Below, piece by piece: positions 8,047-16,959 of a stretch of DNA of 64,000 nucleotides (position 1 is its first letter; the number at the start of each line of letters is the position of its first letter). The stretch spans positions 1 through 64,000 of the forward strand of contig CBDEAT010000004.1 of the NCBI GenBank assembly GCA_965236175.1, read 5' to 3'. Below the pieces are notes generated by a model. That model was given only the letters and a program-made list of their open reading frames with translations, did not search any database and had not been told where the DNA came from. Origin of the DNA: Fontibacterium universale (GTDB taxonomy: Bacteria > Pseudomonadota > Alphaproteobacteria > Pelagibacterales > Pelagibacteraceae). Both the position numbers and the translations under genes were made by a program.

Positions 8047-8712
8047 TTGATCGACGACAAGAAAAAGATTTTTTTTGGAAGATCAAAATCAAGAGCCTTA
8101 TCCAAAAGCAAAAAGTTTTTTTATGAAAATCATAAAAAAGATTTTTTAGTCAATTTCGAAGAAATAAAATTAATTAAAAATAAAGATTTTGTTTTAGAAA
8201 TAGGATTTGGTTTAGGAGAAAATTTATTATTTCAGGCAACCACTTATCCAAAAGATTACTTTATTGGAGTTGATCCATTTATCAATGGTGTGGCTAATGT
8301 TGTTCAAAAAGCTAAAGAATTAAATTTAAATAACATTTCTATTCTAGATACACCGGTGCAAAAAGTTATAGATAATTTTTTAGATAATTTTTTTTCAAAA
8401 GTCTTTGTTTTATTTCCAGACCCATGGATGAAAAATAAACAAAAAAAAAGAAGATTACTAAATTATTTATTTTTGGAAAAAATTTTAAAAAAAATGAAAA
8501 TTAAATCGACGTTAATATTTGTAACAGATGATCAGGATTATTTTAATTATGTGGTAAAGGAGATTTCTTTATTAAAGAAAAAAAATGATACTTTTGAATA
8601 TAGTTTGAGCAATAGACATCCCATAGTCGATACAAAATACTCAAATAAGGCCAATAAATTAAAAAAAGATATTTATTTTTTAAATCTTGATAAGTTAAAA
8701 AATGTAGCGTAG
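8047..8712 (+). CDS. trmB: tRNA (guanine-N7-)-methyltransferase
   Basis: A 221-residue class I methyltransferase forming m7G46 in tRNA. The SAM-binding loop is VLEIGFGLGEN, and the family-specific block is FPDPWMKNKQKKRRL, matching PDPW.K..H/R in TrmB. The start is a TTG one base after the metK stop. It is the last gene before the hairpin that precedes nusA. Confidence 0.92.
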   Translation: MIDDKKKIFFGRSKSRALSKSKKFFYENHKKDFLVNFEEIKLIKNKDFVLEIGFGLGENLLFQATTYPKDYFIGVDPFINGVANVVQKAKELNLNNISILDTPVQKVIDNFLDNFFSKVFVLFPDPWMKNKQKKRRLLNYLFLEKILKKMKIKSTLIFVTDDQDYFNYVVKEISLLKKKNDTFEYSLSNRHPIVDTKYSNKANKLKKDIYFLNLDKLKNVA

Positions 8713-8739
8713 ATTAAGGGAAATTATTGAAAGTACATG

Positions 8740-8763
8740 ATGGGCTTAGGCCCATTTTTTTTT
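8740..8763 (+). terminator. GC-rich hairpin with T-run in the nusA leader
   Basis: A perfect 6-bp stem ATGGGC (8740-8745) / GCCCAT (8750-8755) with a TTAG loop is followed by nine T (8755-8763). It is one of the very few GC-rich hairpins in the window. A similar hairpin stands at the head of rimP-nusA operons in other proteobacteria (rimP leader type), where it may act as a terminator or attenuator. Here it directly precedes nusA, whose Shine-Dalgarno AGGAA is at 8766-8770. Confidence 0.7.
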
Positions 8764-8779
8764 ACAGGAAACAAAACTA

Positions 8780-10324
8780 ATGTTAAATAACAGAGTTGAT
8801 ACAGTAGAGCTGATCAGGATAGTTGACGCTGTAGCAAACGAAAAATCGATTGATAAAGAGCTTGTTCTTACTTCTATGGAAGAAGCCATTGAGAAAGCTG
8901 CACGAACTCGTTACGGGCAAGAGAATAACATTTATGTTTCTATCAATAGAGCTAATGGCCAAATTGAATTAGGTCGAAGATTAAAAGTTGTAGAGAATCC
9001 ATCCAACAGTCAAAACGAAATTAGTTTAAAAGACGCTAAAAAAATTAAAAGCGATATAGCGCTGGATCAAGAAATTTTAGAACCTCTACCACCAGTTGAT
9101 TTTGGCAGAATAGCTGCTCAAGCTGCAAAACAAGTTATCACTACAAAAGTGAGAGATGCAGAAAGAGAAAAACAATATAACGAATTTAAAGATAAGATCG
9201 GAGAAGTTCTTAGCGGAATAGTTAAGAGAATAGAATTTGGAAATATCATTGTTGATTTACAAAAAGCAGAATCAATTATCAAAAGAGATGAATTAATTCC
9301 AAGAGAAAACATAAAAGTAGGCGACCGAATTAAAGCTTATTGTTACGAAGTTAAAAAAGAAGCTAAAGGTCCACAAATATTTTTATCAAGAGCGCATCCT
9401 CAATTTATGGCGAAATTATTCAAACTCGAGGTGCCAGAGATTTATGAAGGCACAATTGAAATTAAATCAGTAGCAAGAGATCCAGGAAGTAGAGCAAAAA
9501 TTTGTGTTACATCAAAAGACAAATCTATAGATCCAGTTGGAGCTTGCGTTGGTATGAGAGGAAGCAGAGTGCAGGCGGTTGTGAATGAATTACAAGGAGA
9601 AAAAATTGACATCATTCATTGGTCTGAAGATCCTGCAACACTTGTGATCAATGCTTTAGCACCTGCAGAAGTTCAAAAAGTAGTTCTAGATGAAGCTACA
9701 AAAAGAATTGAAGTCGTTATTGATGAAAATAATCTTAGCAAAGCGATTGGAAGAAGAGGACAAAACGTAAGACTTGCTTCTAAGTTAATGAATTATGAAA
9801 TTGATATTTTAACAGATCAAGAAGAAACAGAAAAAAGACAATCAGAATTTAAAATTAAAACAAAAAGATTTATTGAAAGTTTAGAAATTGATGAAATGAT
9901 GGCTCAACTTTTGGTACTAGAAGGATTTTCTTCTATCAAGGAAATCGATGCCTCTCCTTTAGAAGAGATAACGAAAATTGATGGTTTCGATGCAGACACA
10001 GCAAAAGAATTAAAAGAAAGAGCTAAAGAATATTTAGAAACAGAATCTAAAGAAATATCAAATAGAGTTAAAGAGTTAGGTATTCAGGATGATCTTATGA
10101 ATCATCCAGGACTATCACTTGGAATGTTGCTTACTCTAGGTGAAAAAAATATTAAAACTTTAGCAGATTTTGCAGACTTATCAGTTGATGAAATCTTAGG
10201 TGGTTACGATGAAGTTAAAGGAAAAAGAGTGGAATTTGAAGGAATATTGCAGAATTTCGATATCATAAGAGCTGAGGCTGAGCGCCTTATAATGAGCGCT
10301 AGAGAAAAAGTTTTTAACAAATAA
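8780..10324 (+). CDS. nusA: Transcription termination/antitermination factor NusA
   Basis: 514 residues: an N-terminal RNA-polymerase-binding domain (1-~125), an S1 domain (~130-200, with VLSGIVKRIEFGNIIVDL), two KH domains (with VGACVGMRGSRVQAV and SKAIGRRGQNVRLAS), and two C-terminal acidic helix-hairpin repeats. It controls pausing, termination and antitermination. The ATG at 8780 has AGGAA 9 bases upstream. The rimP gene normally found just before it is missing, and no ylxR gene lies between nusA and infB. Confidence 0.96.
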   Translation: MLNNRVDTVELIRIVDAVANEKSIDKELVLTSMEEAIEKAARTRYGQENNIYVSINRANGQIELGRRLKVVENPSNSQNEISLKDAKKIKSDIALDQEILEPLPPVDFGRIAAQAAKQVITTKVRDAEREKQYNEFKDKIGEVLSGIVKRIEFGNIIVDLQKAESIIKRDELIPRENIKVGDRIKAYCYEVKKEAKGPQIFLSRAHPQFMAKLFKLEVPEIYEGTIEIKSVARDPGSRAKICVTSKDKSIDPVGACVGMRGSRVQAVVNELQGEKIDIIHWSEDPATLVINALAPAEVQKVVLDEATKRIEVVIDENNLSKAIGRRGQNVRLASKLMNYEIDILTDQEETEKRQSEFKIKTKRFIESLEIDEMMAQLLVLEGFSSIKEIDASPLEEITKIDGFDADTAKELKERAKEYLETESKEISNRVKELGIQDDLMNHPGLSLGMLLTLGEKNIKTLADFADLSVDEILGGYDEVKGKRVEFEGILQNFDIIRAEAERLIMSAREKVFNK

Positions 10325-10346
10325 TAAACTCGCTTTTAGAAAAAAC

Positions 10347-12563
10347 ATGGACGTCAAAGACAAAAAGAAAAAACTTACATTAAAAAACTTTAGTGGTGGA
10401 TCAGCAGCTGTTTCAAGCTACGCAAGAGGCGCTGGTAACAAATCAGTTTTAGTTGAGAAAAAGAAAAATAGATCGATAGATGCAACCTATTCCGTTGATA
10501 AAGCAAAAGCTTCTACGGCTCCCCAAGACGCTGTAAAACCAAAGACTTTAACTAAAGAAGATACCGCAAAAGCACAAAAATCAGCACAAGAGTGGGCAAG
10601 AAAGAAAATTCAAGAAGAACTTGAAATAGATAATAGTAAAAAATTAATTAAAAAAACTCACGGCAAAAAAAGAGAATATAAACTAACCTTATCTAAAGCG
10701 CTTACAGATGCGGATGAAGATGAGAAGACAAGAAGTTTGGCTTCATTTAAAAGAGCCAGAGAAAAAGAAAAAAAATTAATTCAAGATGGCGATGAATCAG
10801 GTGAAGTAAAAAAAGCTTCTAGAGAAATATCCGTACCTAATTTAATCACTATTCAAGAGCTTGCAAACAGAATGGCAGAAAAAGCAAGTTCAATTATTAA
10901 ATTTTTATTTGAAAAGAATGTAAAAGTTACAATCAACCACACTATCGACAGAGATACAGCAGAGTACATCGTTGGCTCGTTTGGACATAAAGTTGTTAAA
11001 GATAATCAAATTGATGATGAATTATCAAAATTAAAAAAATCTAAAGAAGAAGAAGATACTTATTCTAGACCTCCAGTTGTAACTGTGATGGGGCATGTCG
11101 ATCATGGTAAAACTTCATTACTAGATGCATTACGAGAAACAAATGTAGTTGCAACAGAGCATGGCGGAATTACGCAACACATTGGTGCTTATCAAGTTTT
11201 TGCAGAAGACAATAAATGGATGACATTTATAGATACGCCAGGCCACGCCGCGTTTACTGAAATGAGAGCAAGAGGATCTAAAATTACAGATATCGTTGTT
11301 TTGGTTGTTGCTGCAAACGATGGAATTAAACCGCAAACGATTGAAGCGATACAACATGCAAAAGCTGCAAAAGTTCCAATCATAGTTGCAATTAATAAAT
11401 GTGACATTCATGGCGTTGATAAACAAAAAGTCAGAAATCAACTATTAGAGCATGAACTTGTTGTTGAAGAATTAGGCGGAGACATTCAGTGCGTTGAAAT
11501 ATCTGCTTTAAAGAAAACTAATTTAGATAAATTAAAAGAAGCAATTATTTTGCAAGCAGAAATTTTAAATCACAAAACAAACCCAAATGTACCAGCGCAG
11601 GGAATAGTTATTGAATCAAAATTAGACAAAGGCAAGGGACCGGTATCTACAATTTTAATCACGAGAGGAACTTTAAAAAGAGGAGACTTTTTCGTAAGTG
11701 GTTTGCAGTGGGGAAAAATCAGAGCGATGAATAATTTTAGAGGAGAATTAGTTAATGAAGCAACACCTTCAATGCCAGTTGAGATAATTGGTTTAACGGG
11801 CGTATCTGAAGCAGGTGATGATTTTTTAGTTTTAGATAGCGAGGCAAAAGCAAAAGAAATTAACGAACATAGAATTGAACAGGGTAGATCTAAAAAAACT
11901 AGCGGTCTTGTTAAGAAAAATGACATTTTTGGAGATGTTAATAAACAAAAAGAATTACCAATTATTATTAAAAGTGACGTGCATGGATCTGCAGAGGCTT
12001 TATCTAATGCGATATTAAAAATTCAACATGATGAAGTTAAACCAGTTATCGTTTTATCATCCGTTGGAGCCATTACAGAGACAGATGTATCTTTAGCAAA
12101 AGCTTCTAATGCTGTTTTAATTGGCTTTAATATTAAGCCTAATAAAGAAGCAAAAGATCTTGCAGTAAAATTAGGGGTGAACGTTTTATACTTTAATATT
12201 ATTTATGAAGCGATTGAGCACATTACTAAAGCACTTTCAGGTTTATTGGCGCCAGAAATTAATGAGCAAGTATTAGGACAGTGTGAAATTTTACAAGTAT
12301 TTAAATCTTCTAAAGCTGGAAAAGTCGCGGGGATTAAAGTGACCGAAGGAACCATCGTTAATAATTCTGATGTTAGAATTGTTAGAGACGGAAGTGTTGT
12401 TTACACTGGAAAAATTGCATCACTTTATAGAGAGAAAAATGAAGTGAAAGAAATTAAAGCCGGAATCGAAGGTGGAGTTGCTTTCAAAGATTTCTTAGAT
12501 TTTAAAGAAAAAGATATTATCGAAGTATTTTCTGTAGTTCAAAGCGCGAGAACAATAAATTAA
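10347..12563 (+). CDS. infB: Translation initiation factor IF-2
   Basis: 738 residues, on the short side because the N-terminal linker is reduced to a lysine-rich ~170 residues. The IF2_N domain (IQELANRMAEKASSIIKFLF) is followed by the GTPase domain with G1 GHVDHGKTS, G3 DTPGHAAF and G4 NKCD, then the beta-barrel domains and the C-terminal fMet-tRNA-binding part. It positions initiator tRNA on the 30S subunit. It is co-transcribed with nusA (22-bp gap) and rbfA (6-bp gap). Confidence 0.96.
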   Translation: MDVKDKKKKLTLKNFSGGSAAVSSYARGAGNKSVLVEKKKNRSIDATYSVDKAKASTAPQDAVKPKTLTKEDTAKAQKSAQEWARKKIQEELEIDNSKKLIKKTHGKKREYKLTLSKALTDADEDEKTRSLASFKRAREKEKKLIQDGDESGEVKKASREISVPNLITIQELANRMAEKASSIIKFLFEKNVKVTINHTIDRDTAEYIVGSFGHKVVKDNQIDDELSKLKKSKEEEDTYSRPPVVTVMGHVDHGKTSLLDALRETNVVATEHGGITQHIGAYQVFAEDNKWMTFIDTPGHAAFTEMRARGSKITDIVVLVVAANDGIKPQTIEAIQHAKAAKVPIIVAINKCDIHGVDKQKVRNQLLEHELVVEELGGDIQCVEISALKKTNLDKLKEAIILQAEILNHKTNPNVPAQGIVIESKLDKGKGPVSTILITRGTLKRGDFFVSGLQWGKIRAMNNFRGELVNEATPSMPVEIIGLTGVSEAGDDFLVLDSEAKAKEINEHRIEQGRSKKTSGLVKKNDIFGDVNKQKELPIIIKSDVHGSAEALSNAILKIQHDEVKPVIVLSSVGAITETDVSLAKASNAVLIGFNIKPNKEAKDLAVKLGVNVLYFNIIYEAIEHITKALSGLLAPEINEQVLGQCEILQVFKSSKAGKVAGIKVTEGTIVNNSDVRIVRDGSVVYTGKIASLYREKNEVKEIKAGIEGGVAFKDFLDFKEKDIIEVFSVVQSARTIN

Positions 12564-12569
12564 TTAATC

Positions 12570-12947
12570 ATGAATATTCATTTAAGCGATCAGCCTTTCA
12601 CCCAAAGGCAATTAAGAGTTGGCGAACTATTAAAACAGCTACTTGGGAATCTGTTTTTAAAAGAAGAGGTAGCTTTGCCAAATATTAATACCAGAGTAAT
12701 TACGGTTTCAGAGGTTAGAATGAGCCCAGATTTAAAACATGCAAAAGTTTTTTTTATGCCGCTTGGAGGTAAAAATTCAGAATTTATTTTACAATCTCTT
12801 ATTAATCATAGTGGTTTAATTAAAAAAGAAATGTCTCGAAGCTGGAAAAATAAATTTCTTCCAAATCTTCATTTCGTATTAGATGAATCTTTTGATTATG
12901 CAGAAAAAATTGAAAAATTAATTATTAAGACGCACGAAAATGATTGA
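12570..12947 (+). CDS. rbfA: 30S ribosome-binding factor RbfA
   Basis: A 125-residue single KH-fold protein assisting 16S rRNA 5'-end maturation and cold adaptation. It shows the family opening (RQLRVGELLKQLLG), the strand VITVSEVRMSPDLKHAKVFF, and a C-terminal LHFVLDESFDYAEKIEKL that matches the R-V-L-x-F-x-x-D-x-S region. It overlaps truB by 8 bp, as in many bacteria. Confidence 0.92.
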   Translation: MNIHLSDQPFTQRQLRVGELLKQLLGNLFLKEEVALPNINTRVITVSEVRMSPDLKHAKVFFMPLGGKNSEFILQSLINHSGLIKKEMSRSWKNKFLPNLHFVLDESFDYAEKIEKLIIKTHEND

Positions 12948-13818
12948 TGGTTGGATAAACTTAAACAAACCAAAAGGTTTTAGCTCAGCATACTGTTTAA
13001 ACGTCATAAAGAGTAAATTTAAAAAAATTAAAATTGGTCATGCTGGAACTCTAGATCCATTAGCAGAAGGCGTTTTGCCTATTGCACTAGGCGAAGCAAC
13101 AAAGACTGTTTCCTTAATACATTTGCTATTTAAAAGTTATTTATTTGAAATCCAGTGGGGATCAGAGACGGATACCTTAGATTTAGAAGGAAAAGTTATA
13201 AACAGTAATGAGATTTATCCAGACAAAAGAGAAGTTCAAAATATTTTAAAAAAATTTATCGGCTACCAAATGCAAATACCGCCAAAATTTTCTGCAGTAA
13301 AAATTAATGGCAAAAGATCTTATGAACTTGCGAGAAATAATTTAGCATTTGATATAGATGAGAGAAAAGTTTTTATAAAAAATATTAGACTGTTAAAACA
13401 TGAAAATAACAAAAGTCTTTTTTATATAAAATGTGGAACAGGAACTTACATTCGAAGTCTAGCAAGAGACATTGCAAAATCCTTTGGCGGATTTGCCCAC
13501 GTCACTAAATTGGTTAGAACTCGATATGGAAATTTTAGAATTAAGAACTCAAATAGCCTTGAAAAATTAATAGAAAAAGAAAGTACTGCTAATTTTTTAA
13601 AATATGTGCTTGATATTCAGAGTGCTTTAATACATATACCTAGCATTAAATTAAATGATGAAAGAATTAATTTAATAAAGAATGGAATGAAGGTTAGTTT
13701 GGTTAATGAATTTGGAAAGGTTAGTTTAGACAATATTTACACAGCGGCTTTAGAAAAGCCACTTGCTCTCGGATACCTTAAGTCCGGTTTTTTTTATCCA
13801 AGGAGAGTATTTAATTAA
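12940..13818 (+). CDS. truB: tRNA pseudouridine(55) synthase
   Basis: 292 residues. It converts U55 to pseudouridine in the T loop of tRNA. The catalytic aspartate lies in GHAGTLDPLAEGVLPIALGEATK, and the region GTYIRSLARDIAKSFG is also typical. A small PUA-like C-terminal part is present but reduced. The order rbfA-truB-rpsO is the conserved arrangement. Confidence 0.95.
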   Translation: MIDGWINLNKPKGFSSAYCLNVIKSKFKKIKIGHAGTLDPLAEGVLPIALGEATKTVSLIHLLFKSYLFEIQWGSETDTLDLEGKVINSNEIYPDKREVQNILKKFIGYQMQIPPKFSAVKINGKRSYELARNNLAFDIDERKVFIKNIRLLKHENNKSLFYIKCGTGTYIRSLARDIAKSFGGFAHVTKLVRTRYGNFRIKNSNSLEKLIEKESTANFLKYVLDIQSALIHIPSIKLNDERINLIKNGMKVSLVNEFGKVSLDNIYTAALEKPLALGYLKSGFFYPRRVFN

Positions 13819-13821
13819 AAA

Positions 13822-14091
13822 ATGACAAAAAAAATTTTAAATAAAGAAAGTGTTTTTAAAGATTTAAAACTGCACGCTAAAGACGTTGGTTCTTCAGAAG
13901 TACAGATCGCAATTTTAACTGAGCGAATTAGATACTTAACTGAGCATTTTACAAAAAATAAAAAAGATAAGCATTCCTACACAGGATTAACGACATTGGT
14001 GAATAGAAGAAAAAAACTATTAGATTATCTCAGCAAAACAAACGCAACCAATTATAAAAAGATCTTAGAAAAGCTGAATATCAGAAAATAA
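13822..14091 (+). CDS. rpsO: Ribosomal protein uS15
   Basis: 89 residues, exact family length. It has the S15 signature: DVGSSEVQIAILTERIRYLTEH, then a lysine-rich helix and LVNRRKKLLDYL. It binds 16S rRNA early in 30S assembly. It lies 3 bp after truB and 6 bp before pnp; the rpsO-pnp pair is conserved. Confidence 0.97.
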   Translation: MTKKILNKESVFKDLKLHAKDVGSSEVQIAILTERIRYLTEHFTKNKKDKHSYTGLTTLVNRRKKLLDYLSKTNATNYKKILEKLNIRK

Positions 14092-14097
14092 ATTTTA

Positions 14098-16173
14098 ATG
14101 TTTAAAATAGTAAGAAAAGAGATTGTTTGGGGCGGTAAAAAATTATCTATCGAGTCAGGAAAAATTGCTCGTCAAGCTGATGGTGCAGTTATACTAACTT
14201 CAGGTGATACAGTTATATTAGCAACAGTTGTTGGCGCAAAGAAAGCAAAACCTGACATAGATTTTTTTCCTCTTACAGTAAATTATCAAGAAAAATATTA
14301 CGCTTCAGGAAAAATTCCAGGCGGATATTTCAAAAGAGAAGCAAGACCAACTGAGAGCGAAACTTTAATATCAAGATTAATTGACAGACCAATCAGACCC
14401 TTATTTCCAGAAGGTTTTAGAAATGAAGTTCAAGTTCTACCAACAGTTCTTTCATACGAGAAAGATAATGATCCAGAAATATTATCTTTAATTGCAGCTT
14501 CAGCGGCATTAGCTATTTCAGGAATTCCATTTATGGGACCGGTTGCAGCTTCTAAAGTTGGCTACATTAATAACAGTTTTGTTTTAAACCCAACAAAAGA
14601 ACAATTAAAAGATTCACAATTAGAGTTAGTGGTTGCAGGAACCAAAGATGCAGTTTTGATGGTGGAGTCTGAGGCTTCAGGATTAACTGAAAAAGTAATG
14701 TTAGATGCAGTTAAATTTGGTCATGAACAATTTGGACCAGTGATTAAAATGATAAATGAATTTGCTGCAGAATGTAAAAAAGAAACTTGGGTTGTAGAGA
14801 CAAAAGATCTTAAAGATGTAAAAAATAATTTATTAAAAAATGTTAAAAATGATTTAGTAGCGGCATTTTCCGAACCAGATAAAAAGAAAAGAAGCGGATT
14901 AATTAATTTAGCAAAAGAAAAATCATTAGCGCTTTATACAGATTCAGAAGAATTTAGCACAATGGACGTTGAATCTCAGTTTAAAGATATCGAAAAAGAA
15001 ATCGTTAGAACAAAAATTCTTAAAGAAAAGAAAAGAATTGATGGCAGAGGACTTGCAGATATTAGGCCAATTAAGTGCGAAGTGGGTGTGCTACCTAGAA
15101 CTCACGGTTCAGCTTTATTTACAAGAGGTGAAACGCAAGCAATTGTTGTTACAACACTTGGAACTTCAGAAGATGAACAAAGAATTGAAAGCTTAGATGG
15201 ATTACAAAGATCTAGATTTATGTTGCACTATAACTTCCCTCCATTCTCAGTTGGAGAAGTTGGTAGAGTTGGAACAGGAAGACGTGAAATTGGTCATGGT
15301 AAATTAGCGTGGCGTGCTGTTAATTCAATTTTACCTAAAAAAGAAGAATTCCCTTACACATTTAGAATTGTTTCAGAAATTACAGAGTCAAACGGTTCAT
15401 CATCTATGGCAACTGTTTGTGGAGCATCTCTTGCGTTAATGGATGCCGGAGTTCCAATTAAAAAGCCAGTTGCAGGAATTGCAATGGGTTTAATTAAAGA
15501 AGGAGCGGATTACTCGGTTCTATCTGATATCTTAGGAGATGAGGATCATTTAGGAGATATGGATTTTAAAGTTGCAGGAACTGAAGATGGAATTACTTCA
15601 TTACAAATGGATATTAAAATTACAGGAATTACATTTGAGATTATGGATAAAGCATTGTCACAAGCAAAAGATGGTAGAATTCATATCTTAGGTGAGATGA
15701 ACAAAGCGCTTAAAACTTCAAGAAAAGATTTATCAAAACACACTCCAAAAATGGAAAAAGTAACTGTCGATAAAAAAGATATCGCAGCCATCATTGGAAA
15801 AGGTGGAGTGACAATAAGAGAGATCGTTGAATTATCAGGCGCTAAAGTTGATATTAGTGATGATGGAATTGTAACTATCGCTGCTCCAGATGAAGCTTCA
15901 AGAAACAAAGCTTTAGAAATGGTAAAAAGTATTATTGCAAAAGCAGAAGTTGGAAAAATTTACACAGGTAAAGTTGTTAAAATTATGGAATTTGGAGCTT
16001 TCGTAAATTTCTTAGGAAAACAAGATGGCCTAGTTCACATCTCTGAACTTGCAGCGAAGAGAGTAGAGAAAGTAAGTGACGTTGTGAAAGAGGGTGATGA
16101 AGTTAAAGTTAAAGTTTTAGGATTTGATAAAGGAAAAGTTAAACTTTCAATTAAACAAGCTTTAGATAGTTAA
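14098..16173 (+). CDS. pnp: Polynucleotide phosphorylase
   Basis: 691 residues, standard length. It is a 3'-5' phosphorolytic exoribonuclease of the degradosome type. Order: RNase PH domain 1 (with FKREARPTESETLISRLIDR), an alpha-helical linker, RNase PH domain 2 (GRGLADIRPI, SDILGDEDHLGDMDFKVAG), a KH domain (IAAIIGKGGVTIREI) and an S1 domain (GKVVKIMEFGAFVNFL). Last gene of the nusA series. Its stop overlaps the fabI stop by 4 bp, leaving no space for a terminator. Confidence 0.97.
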   Translation: MFKIVRKEIVWGGKKLSIESGKIARQADGAVILTSGDTVILATVVGAKKAKPDIDFFPLTVNYQEKYYASGKIPGGYFKREARPTESETLISRLIDRPIRPLFPEGFRNEVQVLPTVLSYEKDNDPEILSLIAASAALAISGIPFMGPVAASKVGYINNSFVLNPTKEQLKDSQLELVVAGTKDAVLMVESEASGLTEKVMLDAVKFGHEQFGPVIKMINEFAAECKKETWVVETKDLKDVKNNLLKNVKNDLVAAFSEPDKKKRSGLINLAKEKSLALYTDSEEFSTMDVESQFKDIEKEIVRTKILKEKKRIDGRGLADIRPIKCEVGVLPRTHGSALFTRGETQAIVVTTLGTSEDEQRIESLDGLQRSRFMLHYNFPPFSVGEVGRVGTGRREIGHGKLAWRAVNSILPKKEEFPYTFRIVSEITESNGSSSMATVCGASLALMDAGVPIKKPVAGIAMGLIKEGADYSVLSDILGDEDHLGDMDFKVAGTEDGITSLQMDIKITGITFEIMDKALSQAKDGRIHILGEMNKALKTSRKDLSKHTPKMEKVTVDKKDIAAIIGKGGVTIREIVELSGAKVDISDDGIVTIAAPDEASRNKALEMVKSIIAKAEVGKIYTGKVVKIMEFGAFVNFLGKQDGLVHISELAAKRVEKVSDVVKEGDEVKVKVLGFDKGKVKLSIKQALDS

Positions 16174-16958
16174 GCCTGCATATTCTTAGGGTTAGGCATT
16201 CCAACGATATTATAACCCGCATCCACATAGTGAATTTCGCCTGTAACACCTGCCGCAAGATCGCTTAGTAAATAAACTGCAGCCCCACCTACATCGTTAA
16301 TATCAACGTTTCTCTTTAGTGGAGAATGGTTTTCATTCCATTTATATAAAAATTTAGCATCGCCAATTGCAGAGGCTGCTAAGGTTTTAATAGGACCTGC
16401 GCTAATGGCATTTACTCTAATTCCATTTGATCCAAGATCAACGGATAAATATTTAACACTTGTTTCAAGAGCAGCTTTGCAAACTCCCATGACGTTATAG
16501 TTTGGAATAACTTTATCAGCACAATAAGTTAAAGTAATAAAGCTTGAACCTGGTTTCATTATTTTAGCAGCTTCTCTGCAAACTTCTGTAAAAGAAAAAC
16601 AAGAAATTAACATACTGTTTGAAAAATTTTCTCGAGATGTATTTAAGTATTGTCCTGATAATTCTGATTTATCCGAGAAGGCAATTGCATGAACTACAAA
16701 GTCTAAATGTCCCCATTTATCTTTAATGTCTGAAAAAGTTTTAACAATTTCTTCTTTCTTTTCCACATTACAATCCAATGTAAATTTTGAACCTAAAGAT
16801 TCTGCAAGAGGAATAACTCTTTTCTTTAAAGCATCACCCACATATGTGAATGCAAGTTCAGCTCCGTGTTCACTTAATTTTTTTGCAATGCCCCATGCAA
16901 TCGAGCGGTCGTTAGCAACGCCCATAATCAATCCTTTTTTACCTTGCATTAATTTCAT
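16170..16958 (-). CDS. fabI: Enoyl-[acyl-carrier-protein] reductase FabI
   Basis: About 262 residues from the ATG at 16958 (MKLMQGKKGLIMGVAND); an upstream in-frame start at 16973 would overlap fabB. A short-chain dehydrogenase that uses NADH to finish each fatty-acid elongation cycle. Visible features are the variant glycine motif GVANDRSIAWGIA, IPNYNVMGVCKAALE with catalytic Tyr154 and Lys161 (Y-x6-K), and VNAISAGPIKTLAAS. It is the third gene of fabA-fabB-fabI. Confidence 0.95.
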   Translation of the reverse strand: MKLMQGKKGLIMGVANDRSIAWGIAKKLSEHGAELAFTYVGDALKKRVIPLAESLGSKFTLDCNVEKKEEIVKTFSDIKDKWGHLDFVVHAIAFSDKSELSGQYLNTSRENFSNSMLISCFSFTEVCREAAKIMKPGSSFITLTYCADKVIPNYNVMGVCKAALETSVKYLSVDLGSNGIRVNAISAGPIKTLAASAIGDAKFLYKWNENHSPLKRNVDINDVGGAAVYLLSDLAAGVTGEIHYVDAGYNIVGMPNPKNMQA

Positions 16959-16959
16959 T

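Noticed and set aside
11130..11441. Antisense ORF inside infB
   Set aside because: Cys/Asn/Phe-rich translation with no domain pattern, lying opposite the conserved GTPase domain; a shadow of the coding strand. The same holds for other opposite-strand ORFs inside rpsT-gyrB, polA, ubiB and ahcY.
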